A DNA stretch of 64,000 bases from Ilyomonas sp964249755 (GTDB lineage Bacteria > Bacteroidota > Bacteroidia > Chitinophagales > Chitinophagaceae), in NCBI GenBank assembly GCA_964249755.1, contig CAXUDB010000004.1, positions 124,001 to 188,000 of the forward strand, written 5' to 3'. Positions 1 to 8,737 of the stretch are shown here, piece after piece. The position numbers and the translations under genes were made by a program. How positions within the stretch are numbered: the stretch's first letter is position 1; every line of letters starts with the position of its first letter. The notes below the pieces were generated by a model. It was not told the origin of the DNA. It was given only the letters and a program-made list of their open reading frames with translations, and searched no databases.

Positions 1-397
1 CGCTCACTTCTTCAATATCACAACTTGATATTTTGGCAGAATCACCTTTCGTCAGTTCTTTTAAATGCTGACCGATATTGAACTTTTCAGCAGCGCCCAG
101 CACGAGGTCCACACCTTTAATGTTGGCAATCTCTTTTGGTTTCAACTGCGCATAGCAGCCTGTTATCACCACTAAACTTTCCGGCGCTCTCCGCTGTATG
201 CGGCGCACCAGCTGGCGGCATTCTTTATCGGCATTATCCGTAACGGAGCAGGTATTGATCACATACACATCGGCTGTGTCGTCAAAAGACTTCTTTTCAA
301 AACCTTCCCCTTCCAACTGACGCGAAAGAGCCGAGGTCTCTGAAAAGTTGAGCTTGCAACCTAAGGTATGAAACGCTACGGAACGTTTTGTTTGCAT
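1..397 (-). CDS. mtaB: tRNA t6A37 methylthiotransferase MtaB, N-terminal part (cut by window edge)
   Basis: The first 132 codons are present and the rest lies beyond position 1. This is the UPF0004 N-terminal domain of a radical-SAM methylthiotransferase that adds a methylthio group to t6A37 of tRNAs reading ANN codons. The three cysteines that hold the auxiliary 4Fe-4S cluster are visible: C14 (HTLGCKLN), C50 (INTCSVT) and C81 (TGCYAQ). The radical-SAM CxxxCxxC and TRAM parts are not in the window. HTLGCKLN points to the MtaB branch rather than MiaB or RimO, but without the C-terminus that is an inference. The ATG at 397 lies only seven bases after a perfect TATCTTTG -7 box. Confidence 0.88.
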   Translation of the reverse strand, partial: MQTKRSVAFHTLGCKLNFSETSALSRQLEGEGFEKKSFDDTADVYVINTCSVTDNADKECRQLVRRIQRRAPESLVVITGCYAQLKPKEIANIKGVDLVLGAAEKFNIGQHLKELTKGDSAKISSCDIEEVS

Positions 398-404
398 AAG
401 CCGG

Positions 405-412
405 CAAAGATA
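405..412 (-). promoter_or_regulatory. -7 promoter element of mtaB
   Basis: TATCTTTG on the minus strand is an exact match to the Bacteroidota TAnnTTTG -7 box. It ends seven bases before the mtaB start codon, which would give a leaderless or nearly leaderless transcript. No convincing -33 TTG is seen at the usual spacing. Confidence 0.55.
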
Positions 413-573
413 AAGCGCTGGCAAAAAATTGAATGTATAAAGAAAGGAAACTCCAGTAAAAATCTGATAAAAACTGTTCGTTCATATTTTAGAAATTGGT
501 GAACAGAGCGCCCGATTGCTCGGCAACTGTTAATTAAAAATGAAATAAGCCGGCGCAATTATTAAAAAATGAT

Positions 574-581
574 TAATTTTA
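574..581 (+). promoter_or_regulatory. -7 promoter element of the M36 peptidase gene
   Basis: TAATTTTA matches seven of the eight positions of TAnnTTTG and lies 22 bases before the ATG at 604. No clear -33 partner is seen. Confidence 0.4.
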
Positions 582-603
582 GCGCATTAACCAAATCAAT
601 AAA

Positions 604-3294
604 ATGTACAGAAAATTTACCTGTGCACTGCTTGTGAGTAGCCTTCTCACTGCGCAGTCCTATGCACAATCAGTTAAGGCTGATGAAAAATCCATTCAAT
701 CACTTCTTTACAAAAATGCTTCTGCCTTACACCTCAGCGTGGATGATCTGAAGAACACAAGAATTTCTTCTTTTTACTACGATGATGTGTCTAAAGCAAC
801 TTTGGTGTACTTACAGCAGACCTACAAAGGTGTAGATGTGTACAGCTCGGTGGCACCGGTAGCGTTTAAAAACGAAAAGCCTGTTGCTGTAAACATCAAC
901 CGTCTTACTTTGGAAGAGGCAATTGCCAAACAAAGCGAAAAGCCAGCGGTTACAGCGGTTGCTGCTTTGCGTTCAGCGCTGGCTGAACTGAGCTTGTCAC
1001 CAAAAGAATCCGTTCTCCCGGTAAGCGTTTCTGCCGACAAGCACGAATACCAGTTCGGCAAACTGGGCGTTTCCTACAACAACATTTATGTAAATCTCTT
1101 TTGGGTACCGTCAACCGAAGAAGGTCAATATCAGCTCGCCTGGCAGGTGGGTATTCAACTGGCAAAGAACAATGAAAGCTGGCTGATAAATATTGATGCG
1201 CAGAAGGGTAACCTGGTAAAGAAAGAGAACATCACCGTAAACGACTGGGTAAATCTTCACATTGATCCCTCCAAACACTACAACACTAAAGCAGTTGAAG
1301 GCGGAAAAAGTGTTGAATCTATCGAAGCGGTTTCTTCTGCTTCTTATAAAGTGATTCCTTATCCTTTTATGGACCCCGACCATGTTGCTCCTACCATAGT
1401 TACCAACCCTTGGGAAGCTTTCGGCAGCGGCAACCTTGCCACTACTTTAAAGTGGAACAGCGATGGCAACAAAGACTACGACAGTACCCGCGGCAACAAC
1501 GTATATGCACAGCCGGATTTGGATGGCAAAAATCCAACGCAGAACAATGCAGCGCGCTCTTCCACGCCATTGCCTAACCTTACCTTCAGCGCTACGCCTG
1601 ATTTTAATGTAGATCCGCTGAAGAGCAAAGCCAACCAGGATTTTGCTATCACCAACCTGTTTTATTGGAACAACCTCATGCACGATATGAGTTATCAGTA
1701 TGGCTTTACAGAAGCTGCCGGTAACTTCCAGTTGAACAACCTTAACCGTGGCGGTAAAGGGAATGATTATGTAATTGCAGATGGCTTGGATGCCAGCGGT
1801 ACCAACAACGCCAATTTCTCCATCACTAAAGACGGCGCCAGCGGCAGAATGCAAATGTTCCTGTTTTCTCCATCGGCTCTTAAAATAAAGGTATTGAAGA
1901 TCAACTCCCCTTCTTCATATGCCGGTTTTAAAAAGAGCACTGAAAGCGCATTCAGCACTAAGAACAAATTAAAGACAGTAGGACCTGTTACTGCCAATGT
2001 AGTTTTGTTTAAAGACAAAGGCAATCTTACCTCTTATTCGGCCTGCGTAGCTTCGGGCAATGCGGCTGCTTTAAAAGGTAAAATCGCTTACATAGACAGA
2101 GGCAATTGCAATTTTACTGACAAAGTACTGAAAGCTCAGAACGCAGGTGCTGTAGGTGTTATCCTAGGCGATAATGTGGTGGCTGATGTGCCACCAGCTA
2201 TGGGTGGAACCAATAACAAAATCACTATTCCGGCAGTCAGCATTACTAAGCTGGATGCCGACAGCCTCAAATCGTTCCTCATTGCCGGAACTACCGTAAA
2301 TGCTACGCTTCAGGCAGATACTACGGCGCCGCAACTGGATGGCGATCTAGATAATTCTGTTGTTACGCATGAATATACGCATGGTATTTCGAGCCGCCTT
2401 ACTGGCGGACCCAATACTATTTGTCTGCAGGATAAAGAGCAGATGGGTGAAGGCTGGAGTGATTATGTGGCACTGATGATGACCACCGATTGGACAACTG
2501 CAACAGCAACCGACGGTGCTTTGGCACATCCGATTGGTAACTATGTGGCAGGTTTGCCCACTACGGGTGGCGGCATCCGCAACTATCCTTACTCTACTAA
2601 TAAGAGCATCAACCCCTGGACATACGATAGCCTTGCTACCAGTGCCATACTGGCAACTGCAGAGGTTCATAATGTAGGTGAAGTATGGTGCGAAATGTTG
2701 TGGGACATGACCTGGTCGCTTATTCAGCGGGATGGCATCAACCGTAATTTTTTTAGCGCTTCCGGCGCAGGCGGCAACAGTGTTGCTATGAAGCTGATGG
2801 TGCAGGGCTTGAAACTGCAGCCTTGTGCAGTAGGTTTTGTAACTGGCAGAGATGCTATTTTAAAAGCAGATACACTGCTCTATGGCGGTCAGTACAGCTC
2901 TACTATCTGGCAGGCATTTGCCAACCGCGGTTGCGGCTATAGCGCTCGGGAAGGCAAGCTCAGCTCGGTGAAAGATGACACTGCAGCTTATGATCTGCCG
3001 CCAAGCACATTAGTAGCGGCTGCCACTTCTAAAGTAGCGGCGATAACCAGCTTGTCTGATACGAAGATTAGCATATCGCCTAACCCGGTTAGGAATGTGT
3101 TGACCATCAGTCTGCCGGGCAACGCAAAGACACTACAAATGACTTTGCATACTGCTGGCGGTCAGCAGGTAGCGGCTTATTCTTTCTCTGGTTCTACCAA
3201 GAGCATCAATGTAAGCAGCTTCGCCACCGGCACTTATTACATTACCATTACAGGTGAAGGTGTGAACCACAAAGAAAAAATTGTGATTCAGTAA
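604..3294 (+). CDS. Secreted M36 (fungalysin) metallopeptidase with PA domain and T9SS sorting domain
   Basis: An 896-residue extracellular zinc endopeptidase. A signal peptide ends near SYAQS. It is followed by a propeptide (FTP-like, about 30-200), the M36 catalytic domain, a protease-associated (PA) domain inserted at about 475-570 (GKIAYIDRGNCNFTDK), and the zinc site: HEYTH at 589-593 with the third ligand E616 in GEGWSDY. The last 80 or so residues (ISPNPVRNVLTISLPG to KIVIQ) are a type A T9SS C-terminal sorting domain, so the enzyme should cross the outer membrane by T9SS and be anchored or released. M36 enzymes degrade proteins outside the cell. The gene is monocistronic, with a hairpin terminator just downstream. 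All catalytic residues expected of the family are present. Confidence 0.93.
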   Translation: MYRKFTCALLVSSLLTAQSYAQSVKADEKSIQSLLYKNASALHLSVDDLKNTRISSFYYDDVSKATLVYLQQTYKGVDVYSSVAPVAFKNEKPVAVNINRLTLEEAIAKQSEKPAVTAVAALRSALAELSLSPKESVLPVSVSADKHEYQFGKLGVSYNNIYVNLFWVPSTEEGQYQLAWQVGIQLAKNNESWLINIDAQKGNLVKKENITVNDWVNLHIDPSKHYNTKAVEGGKSVESIEAVSSASYKVIPYPFMDPDHVAPTIVTNPWEAFGSGNLATTLKWNSDGNKDYDSTRGNNVYAQPDLDGKNPTQNNAARSSTPLPNLTFSATPDFNVDPLKSKANQDFAITNLFYWNNLMHDMSYQYGFTEAAGNFQLNNLNRGGKGNDYVIADGLDASGTNNANFSITKDGASGRMQMFLFSPSALKIKVLKINSPSSYAGFKKSTESAFSTKNKLKTVGPVTANVVLFKDKGNLTSYSACVASGNAAALKGKIAYIDRGNCNFTDKVLKAQNAGAVGVILGDNVVADVPPAMGGTNNKITIPAVSITKLDADSLKSFLIAGTTVNATLQADTTAPQLDGDLDNSVVTHEYTHGISSRLTGGPNTICLQDKEQMGEGWSDYVALMMTTDWTTATATDGALAHPIGNYVAGLPTTGGGIRNYPYSTNKSINPWTYDSLATSAILATAEVHNVGEVWCEMLWDMTWSLIQRDGINRNFFSASGAGGNSVAMKLMVQGLKLQPCAVGFVTGRDAILKADTLLYGGQYSSTIWQAFANRGCGYSAREGKLSSVKDDTAAYDLPPSTLVAAATSKVAAITSLSDTKISISPNPVRNVLTISLPGNAKTLQMTLHTAGGQQVAAYSFSGSTKSINVSSFATGTYYITITGEGVNHKEKIVIQ

Positions 3295-3315
3295 GCCTGT
3301 TATTTTCTGTTTATA

Positions 3316-3351
3316 AAAGCCGTCCCTACACTATGTAGGACGGCTTTTTTT
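3316..3351 (+). terminator. Rho-independent terminator after the M36 peptidase gene
   Basis: AGCCGTCC and TACA pair with TGTA and GGACGGCT (one bulged C), followed by a run of Ts. Confidence 0.85.
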
Positions 3352-3851
3352 ATAAGCAACAGGTTGCTTATAAATATGCTTTGAACTTCTATTCATTCTT
3401 TCACATTCGCATCAGCTTTATCTTAAACCAGGGATAAGCGGGAAATGAACAATGATGAGTGCTGCTATCATTTTTTCATTAAAAACGGCAGATAGGTAGG
3501 AGAACGAAATGATAGCGCGGCCAAAGCGTTCTGTTACATTCGCGCCTTGTTATCACTATAAACAAAAGCTTGTTTTTACACTAAGTAACAATGTAGATCA
3601 TGGATACGATTTAGAAACCTCGATTTGTAGGAAGAACAAAAAGCTAAGCCGAATAGCACAGTTAGAATATAAAAGACAAAAGCGAAAGAAATATTCACTT
3701 TGTGTTCCTTCATCTCCGTGTTTGTCCGATGTTTTGGAACAAATCGTGGTTCCCATTCATAAAGAAAGTTTTCCCTAAACAACTGGAAGGGAATTTGCTT
3801 ATTTCCTCACCGTTATCCGGCAATCATCTGCCATAAACTCACAACAGGAGC
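3352..3851. other. Intergenic region without a convincing gene
   Basis: Short open frames exist on both strands (for example 3509-3778 and, opposite, 3576-3782), but neither has a family motif or a credible initiation signal. Around 3695-3730 the bases resemble the low-complexity string CTTTGTGTTCCTT..CTCCGTG that recurs between genes in many bacterial genomes. I see nothing else. Confidence 0.5.
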
Positions 3852-4235
3852 ATGAATCTTTCTACACAAATCGCATGGCTGTTTATTCTCGCTATACCTA
3901 TTGCCTGCATTGCCTGGACAGTAACACACGAAGAGATATTTGCAGAGCCCCGCGATTACTGCAAGCAAAGAAGCAAAGAAGGGAAAACACTTTTGAGGCG
4001 AAAGTTCTTTTACCTCTTTACCTGTGAGTATTGCTTTAGCTTCTATGTAACGGCGCTTATGCTCATCATTACCCGCTACCAGTTGCTCTATACCGGCTGG
4101 CGTGGCTATTTCATTGCCGAGTTTTCGCTGATGTGGATCGCCAATATATACATGAGCTTCTACCTGTTCATCCGCACCGACATCAAGAAAGAAAAATTAG
4201 ATACGCAGATTAAAGAAACAAAACTGGAAAAGTAA
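3852..4235 (+). CDS. Small conserved membrane protein with a CxxC motif
   Basis: A 127-residue protein of unknown function. Residues 7-25 are a hydrophobic segment, followed by a cytoplasmic-type stretch rich in Lys and Arg. FTCEYCFSFYV (CxxC) then starts a second hydrophobic segment at about 55-75, and a third lies at about 88-108. The C-terminus is very charged (KKEKLDTQIKETKLEK). The layout, with CEYC at the head of a membrane helix, resembles DUF1360-like small membrane proteins, and I recall similar hypothetical proteins in other Bacteroidota; I could not check this. The paired cysteines could bind metal or be redox-active. It appears to stand alone. Confidence 0.75.
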   Translation: MNLSTQIAWLFILAIPIACIAWTVTHEEIFAEPRDYCKQRSKEGKTLLRRKFFYLFTCEYCFSFYVTALMLIITRYQLLYTGWRGYFIAEFSLMWIANIYMSFYLFIRTDIKKEKLDTQIKETKLEK

Positions 4236-4414
4236 AGGCACTGGCACAGAGACACCTATAAAATAAACTTAGTCCAAATCCAATTTAAGACGGTAGCAAT
4301 GGCTGGTAGTTGGCAGGCTTTTGTCTCGTTAACATTACCCCAATCCTTGCATGTTTCTTCTGCGTGCGGCAAAAAATTTGTACCTTTATAGTTAATCAAA
4401 TTGGAAAAAGATAC

Positions 4415-4870
4415 ATGAGTAAATCGCAGCAAACATTTAAGAAGAAGGAACTGGCAAAGCAAAAACAGCAGCAAAGAGTAGAAAAATGGGAGAAAATGCA
4501 GGAGCGGAAAGCTCAGGCACAAAAGGGCAGAAGCCTTGATGACATGATTGCCTATGTAGACGAGAACGGCAACCTGTCAGCCACGCCGCCCGATCCCAAA
4601 ATGAAGAAGATATTTGCTGCAGAAGACATCCAGATTCGGGTTCCGAAACTGGAAGAGCGCCCTGTAGAAGACAAGCAAAGAACCGGTACCGTTACTTTTT
4701 TTAACGCTGCCAAAGGCTTTGGCTTTATCAAAGACAGCAAGAACGGCGAGAGCGCTTTTGTGCACGCCAACCAGCTTAAAAGCCTGTTAAAGGAAAATGA
4801 CAAAGTAACCTACGAAGTGGAAAATGGCTTCAAAGGCTTAAACGCCGTGAATGTAAAGATCGCAGGCTAA
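4415..4870 (+). CDS. Cold-shock domain protein with a basic N-terminal extension
   Basis: A 151-residue nucleic-acid-binding protein. Residues 1-45 are lysine- and glutamine-rich and probably helical (KKKELAKQKQQQRVEKWEK). A linker follows, then a cold-shock OB fold from about 89 to the end with RNP1 KGFGFI and an RNP2-like AFVHA. Proteins of this type (N-terminal basic helix plus C-terminal CSD) are common in Bacteroidota and are thought to bind RNA. The frame is open upstream to 4310, but I chose ATG 4415: the residues before it are cysteine-rich and not protein-like, and an AT-rich promoter-like stretch (AAAATTTGTACC) lies between. A terminator follows. Confidence 0.88.
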   Translation: MSKSQQTFKKKELAKQKQQQRVEKWEKMQERKAQAQKGRSLDDMIAYVDENGNLSATPPDPKMKKIFAAEDIQIRVPKLEERPVEDKQRTGTVTFFNAAKGFGFIKDSKNGESAFVHANQLKSLLKENDKVTYEVENGFKGLNAVNVKIAG

Positions 4871-4916
4871 GCGAAATGCCCTTTTTCTCTTTCAAAAGTA
4901 TCTATGCTTTCGCAAC

Positions 4917-4951
4917 AAAAAGCTGCATAGCTGCGCTGCGCAGCTTTTTTT
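4917..4951 (+). terminator. Terminator after the cold-shock gene
   Basis: AAAAGCTGC pairs with GCAGCTTTT and is followed by Ts. Confidence 0.75.
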
Positions 4952-5169
4952 GTGCTCGGAATAAAATACAGATCTCGCCCGTAGCCAAATGAGTGTTGCG
5001 CTTTTGGAAAGGCTAAATAGCTTTTAAAGGACGAAAAGAGAATGCGATGCGGAGAAAAGCGTTATCTTTTAAGCAAGGATAAAAGCGCATTGGTAAGCCA
5101 GCAGCAATGCCGCACAAAAAAAGGGAACAGACTTTGCATCCGCTATGCATTACTATTAAATTACACAAC

Positions 5170-5382
5170 ATGAAGAACACCATCCGTCTTTTTAAAACCG
5201 TAGCCGCTTGTGCCGCTTTTGCATTTGCAATTACCGCTTACACCAGTTGCGCCAACAGTACGAGCGCTACTGGTTCCGACACAACTGATGTCCGCACGGC
5301 TCCTGCCGCTGCTGATACTATGTCGGCACCTTCTTCTGCCGTAACTCCGGACACAGCTACAAACCGCAAGGATTCTATGTAG
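5170..5382 (+). CDS. Small Ser/Thr/Ala-rich lipoprotein
   Basis: A 70-residue protein. The N-terminal MKNTIRLFKTVAACAAFAF signal ends in a lipobox-like AYTSC, then a low-complexity tail rich in S, T, A, P and D (SATGSDTTDVRTAPAAADTM) without a fold that I recognise. It would be an acylated, disordered surface or periplasmic peptide. The open frame extends upstream to 5107, but ATG 5170 is preferred: it places the positively charged n-region of the signal at the start, whereas the upstream residues would precede a signal sequence. Function unknown. Confidence 0.7.
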   Translation: MKNTIRLFKTVAACAAFAFAITAYTSCANSTSATGSDTTDVRTAPAAADTMSAPSSAVTPDTATNRKDSM

Positions 5383-5436
5383 TGGTAAAATGAATGGGGA
5401 TAGAATATAAGAATTTACTTCTTTTTTTAGTAGATC

Positions 5437-5468
5437 AATAGCTGCCGCAATGCGGTGGCTATTTCTTT
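5437..5468 (+). terminator. Probable terminator after the small lipoprotein gene
   Basis: AATAGCTGCCGC and GCGGTGGCTATT form a 12-bp stem with two G-U pairs and a three-base loop; the T-tract is short (TCTTTG). Confidence 0.55.
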
Positions 5469-5699
5469 GTTAGGGCATATTTAGTTCCTTTACAGCAACT
5501 CTGTTTTTGCATTACAAAATGTCTGTCTTTGATGTAGTTCATCAATTCAAACAGACTTTCACTTGTATTAGATCTGGATCACTTTGGAAAAGCCATTTTG
5601 AAGAAAACTGCACCTACGTACTTACCCAATCATTTAATTTCAACAGGCTTTTAAAAAGTAAATAATTACGATAAATTTGGGCATTATAAACCAACACAC
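5469..5699 (+). promoter_or_regulatory. Upstream region of the DGGY propeller gene with a -7 box at 5672-5679
   Basis: TAAATTTG at 5672-5679 matches TAnnTTTG exactly and ends 20 bases before the ATG at 5700. The sequence 19 bases upstream is T-rich (TTT) rather than a clear TTG. No gene is seen in the rest of this 230-base stretch. Confidence 0.5.
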
Positions 5700-7304
5700 A
5701 TGAAACAACTTTGTTTGCTATTTTTCTTCCTTCCATTTCTTCAGTATGCTTCAGCACAGGAGGTCGCTAAAAAACAAATTTTGGCTGGCGAAAGCGGCGA
5801 CGATGAAGTAACCGCCGGCATCATTCGCACTACCGATGGTGGGTACCTGGTAGGCGGATATTCTTTCAGCCTGCCGGGCAACAATAAGAAAGCGCCCAAT
5901 TATGGCAGCGCCGATTATTGGATCATCAAGTACGACAAATCCGGCAAAAAACAGTACGACAGAACCTTTGGCGGCAACGATTACGAGATTCTGTACTCTC
6001 TCCTTCAAACCACAGACGGCGGTTATATGCTGGCGGGCAGTTCCTCCTCAGGCATCTCAGGCGTAAAAACAGAAGCCAGCGAGGGCAACAGCGATATGTG
6101 GCTGGTGAAGACAGACAGCCTCGGCAATAAGTTGTGGGATAAAACCTATGGCGGCAACGACTATGAAGACTTAAATGGTATAGCGCCTACGGCAGACGGC
6201 GGCTACATCCTTTGCGGTACTTCTTATTCTAATATCTCCGGCAACAAAACCGAAAACAGTTTTGGCAGCGGCGATTATTGGGTGATAAAAATAGATGCTC
6301 AAGGCAACATGCAATGGCAGAAAACCTTTGGCGGCGATAAATACGATGTCGCTACCAATGTAGCACAAACCACCGATGGAGGGTATTTCATCGCAGGTCA
6401 CTCTTCATCTGGCAGAAACGGCAACAAAACAACAAACACGCGTGGTTCCGATGACATCTGGATTGTAAGAACAGACAACCTCGGCAATAAACTGTGGGAT
6501 AAAACCATTGGCGGCAACAGCATAGATGCAACAGTAACGATGCAGCCCACCACCGATGGCGGGTTCATAATAGGCGCCAACTCAGCCTCCGGCATTTCCG
6601 GCGATAAAACCGAAGCAAGCAAGGGCAGCATAGATTATTGGCTCGTAAAAGTTACTGCCGACGGCATTACCCAATGGCAAAAAGTAGTGGGCGGTGCCGA
6701 TGCCGATTACATTACGGGTGTAAAGCAAACCTCCGATGGTGGTTACATTCTGTTAGGCTTTTCCCTTTCGCAAATCTCAGGCGATAAAACCGAAGACCGC
6801 CGCGGGCAGGACTTTGATAACTGGGTCGTAAAGCTCTCTGCCGACAGAACCGTGGAGTGGGATAAAACTATCGGCGGTTTTGTCAACGACCAGGCAGGGC
6901 TGAACAGTATTATAGAACGCAACAGCAGTCAATATATTCTGGCTTCCACCTCCAATTCTCCCGCCGATGGCGATAAAACGGTGCCCAACCGCGGCAACTT
7001 CGACATCTGGTTCACCGGCATTCAATACGATGCCTTAGCCTTCAATCACAAAGTAGCCATCACACCTTTGTCATCCCTCGCATCTTCTGCTTTCACCATT
7101 ACACCCAACCCTGTAAAAGAGGTAATGCATGTTAAAGTAGAAGGTAAAACCACCCTCACGCTTTCTAATGCCGAAGGAAAACTGTTTCTCACCAAAATCA
7201 TCAATGGTAAAGAAGACATTAGCGTATCCCACCTTCCGGCAGGCACTTACTATGTAAAAAATATTACCACCGGCGAAATAAAAAAGATAATAATTGTAAA
7301 ATAG
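5700..7304 (+). CDS. Secreted seven-repeat DGGY beta-propeller protein with T9SS sorting domain
   Basis: A 534-residue protein with signal MKQLCLLFFFLPFLQYASAQ. Six repeats of about 52-60 residues are marked by T(T/A/S)DGG(Y/F) followed by a hydrophobic strand and a G-x-S turn: TTDGGYLVGG, TTDGGYMLAG, TADGGYILCG, TTDGGYFIAG, TTDGGFIIGA, TSDGGYILLG. A seventh, degenerate one reads RNSSQYILAS. Seven units suggest a seven-bladed propeller. Each unit also carries a W-hxK-D-hGxxxW strand pair (DYWIIKYDKSGKKQY type). The C-terminus from about 458 (FTITPNPVKEVMHVKV) is a T9SS type A sorting domain, so it is exported to the cell surface. No catalytic residues are recognised; it is probably a binding or adhesion protein. 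It is a paralogue in architecture of the gene at 36244-38133. Confidence 0.88.
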   Translation: MKQLCLLFFFLPFLQYASAQEVAKKQILAGESGDDEVTAGIIRTTDGGYLVGGYSFSLPGNNKKAPNYGSADYWIIKYDKSGKKQYDRTFGGNDYEILYSLLQTTDGGYMLAGSSSSGISGVKTEASEGNSDMWLVKTDSLGNKLWDKTYGGNDYEDLNGIAPTADGGYILCGTSYSNISGNKTENSFGSGDYWVIKIDAQGNMQWQKTFGGDKYDVATNVAQTTDGGYFIAGHSSSGRNGNKTTNTRGSDDIWIVRTDNLGNKLWDKTIGGNSIDATVTMQPTTDGGFIIGANSASGISGDKTEASKGSIDYWLVKVTADGITQWQKVVGGADADYITGVKQTSDGGYILLGFSLSQISGDKTEDRRGQDFDNWVVKLSADRTVEWDKTIGGFVNDQAGLNSIIERNSSQYILASTSNSPADGDKTVPNRGNFDIWFTGIQYDALAFNHKVAITPLSSLASSAFTITPNPVKEVMHVKVEGKTTLTLSNAEGKLFLTKIINGKEDISVSHLPAGTYYVKNITTGEIKKIIIVK

Positions 7305-7323
7305 CCATTCTTCATTAGCGGCT

Positions 7324-7372
7324 ACAAAAGGCAGAAGGGCAGATGACTATCATCTGCCCTTCTGCCTTTTGT
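7324..7372 (+). terminator. Long perfect hairpin after the DGGY propeller gene
   Basis: The two arms (7324-7345 and 7351-7372) are perfectly complementary around a five-base loop, with A-rich and T-rich outer ends, so it could stop transcription on either strand. No T-run continues beyond the arm. Confidence 0.75.
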
Positions 7373-7530
7373 GAATGTTCATACGGATCTCATAAAAGCG
7401 CCCTTCAAAAGTGGGGAAAGCAAAGGGAAAAATTATTTTTTCACTTTGCGGTTATAAACAGTTTCGCCATTGCAACCAATCTATATAAATCGCGATGTCG
7501 CGAAAGAATCCAAACACAAAAATATTACAC

Positions 7531-8229
7531 ATGAAAAAGACAATCACAACAGGGTTGGCAGCATGGGGACTTCTGCTGGCTATCTCCTGCACAAAAGACA
7601 ACAGTACCAGGATGCCTGTAAGCAGTAACGATGAAAAAAAGGTACAGGTAAACACGGAGGCTACCGAAAATCTCGCGCTTAACGCAGTACGAATCGGCAA
7701 ACAAATCTGGCAGAAAGAAGATCTCGCAGTTACACATTACCGGAACGGCGACCCCATTCCCGAAGTAAAAGACCCAACCAAGTGGGCGGCTTTAACCACC
7801 GGTGCCTGGTGCTATTATAACAACGATTCCCGTTATGGCAAGCTGTATAACTGGTATGCCGTAAACGACCCCAGAGGCTTAGCCCCGGTAGGATGGCACG
7901 TGCCGAGCGATTCTGAATGGACCACGCTAACCAACTTCTTAGGTGGCTTCGAAGTAGCCGGTGGTAAACTAAAAGAAAGAGGCACCAGACACTGGAAAGA
8001 CCCAAATGCCGATGCTACAAACAGTGCCGGCTTCACGGCGCTTCCCGGCGGCACCCGCTACTATCTCGGTCAGTTTTTCGATGCCGGTGGCTATGGCTAT
8101 TGGTGGAGTTCTACCGAGGCTTATCCCGGTTCTGCTTTTCACCGTTATCTCACTTATTTCTATGGCACCATATCCGCATCAGCCGACTATGAAACCAACG
8201 GCTTTTCCGTTCGTTGCCTGCACAATTAA
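7531..8229 (+). CDS. FISUMP-domain lipoprotein
   Basis: A 232-residue lipoprotein. The signal ends at the lipobox LLLAISC. From about residue 60 it matches the Fibrobacter succinogenes major paralogous (FISUMP) domain: RIGKQIWQKEDL, then GKLYNWYAV, LAPVGWHVPSDSEW, GFTALPGG, YWWSSTEA and GFSVRCL at the end. The domain is widespread in Bacteroidota surface lipoproteins and its function is unknown. The frame is open from 7495, but ATG 7531 is used because it starts the signal peptide (MKKTITTGLAAWGLLLA). The upstream residues would disrupt it. Confidence 0.9.
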   Translation: MKKTITTGLAAWGLLLAISCTKDNSTRMPVSSNDEKKVQVNTEATENLALNAVRIGKQIWQKEDLAVTHYRNGDPIPEVKDPTKWAALTTGAWCYYNNDSRYGKLYNWYAVNDPRGLAPVGWHVPSDSEWTTLTNFLGGFEVAGGKLKERGTRHWKDPNADATNSAGFTALPGGTRYYLGQFFDAGGYGYWWSSTEAYPGSAFHRYLTYFYGTISASADYETNGFSVRCLHN

Positions 8230-8307
8230 TAAGTAATAAATAGGAGAGAAGAGGCAAATAGCGTAGATATTTACTTTATAAAAGCCTGTTGAAATTTAAT
8301 TTCATTC

Positions 8308-8352
8308 ACCCTGGTAATAACCGCAGCACAGTCATTATCAGGGTTTGTTTTT
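8308..8352 (+). terminator. Probable terminator after the FISUMP gene
   Basis: ACCCTGGTAAT pairs with ATTATCAGGGT (one G-T pair) around a 15-base loop, followed by TTGTTTTT. Confidence 0.6.
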
Positions 8353-8506
8353 GAGGGTTGAATAAATGTTGGTAAACTAAAATTGCCACCGCTAAAAGTT
8401 TCCGTTCATCCTGTATTCTTCACAGTGGGTAGTTGACTGACAGAGTACACTGGCAAATGCAGCAAAAAGCTCCTGCCTTATCTCAGTTGGTGACACAAAA
8501 CCTTCA

Positions 8507-8527
8507 GGAAATCTTTTCAAGATTTCC
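8507..8527. repeat. Small perfect inverted repeat
   Basis: GGAAATCTT, three bases, AAGATTTCC. There is no T-tract and no nearby start codon; function unknown. Confidence 0.4.
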
Positions 8528-8591
8528 CAGCCTCTCTTAGATTCTGTTCATTCTAACCTGCCACAAAGACGACAGAAAGGGAATGCCTATT

Positions 8592-8737
8592 ATTCCATCA
8601 TCATCTGAACCATTCTATGAGAATTGTGCATCATTCTATTAGCATTTCGCGTTATTCCATCATTGTCGCGCACTATTCCATCACCATTTCACAGTAGTCC
8701 ATTAGCATTTCACAACATTCCATCCCTCTTAAAGTCA
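8592..8737. repeat. Degenerate 21-bp tandem repeat array (seven units)
   Basis: The core ATTCC(A/T)(T/C) recurs at 8592, 8612, 8633, 8654, 8675, 8696 and 8717, that is at 20, 21, 21, 21, 21 and 21 bases. The consensus is close to ATTCCATYANCATTTCRCRN on the plus strand; units 3, 5 and 6 share TTAGCATTTC or CACCATTTC. Because 21 is a multiple of three, the array reads as a seven-residue repeat in open frames, but I see no supported gene there. It lies between the FISUMP gene and the 3' end of the cytochrome gene. The surrounding 8353-8928 holds nothing else that I can name. Confidence 0.7.

Noticed and set aside
3509..3782. Open frames of 89 (plus) and 68 (minus) codons overlapping each other
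   Set aside because: No motif, no credible start signal; the two frames are opposite readings of the same non-coding stretch.
8592..8737. The 21-bp array as a CRISPR
   Set aside because: There are no separate repeats and spacers: the whole 21-bp unit is a diverged tandem repeat, and no cas gene is near.
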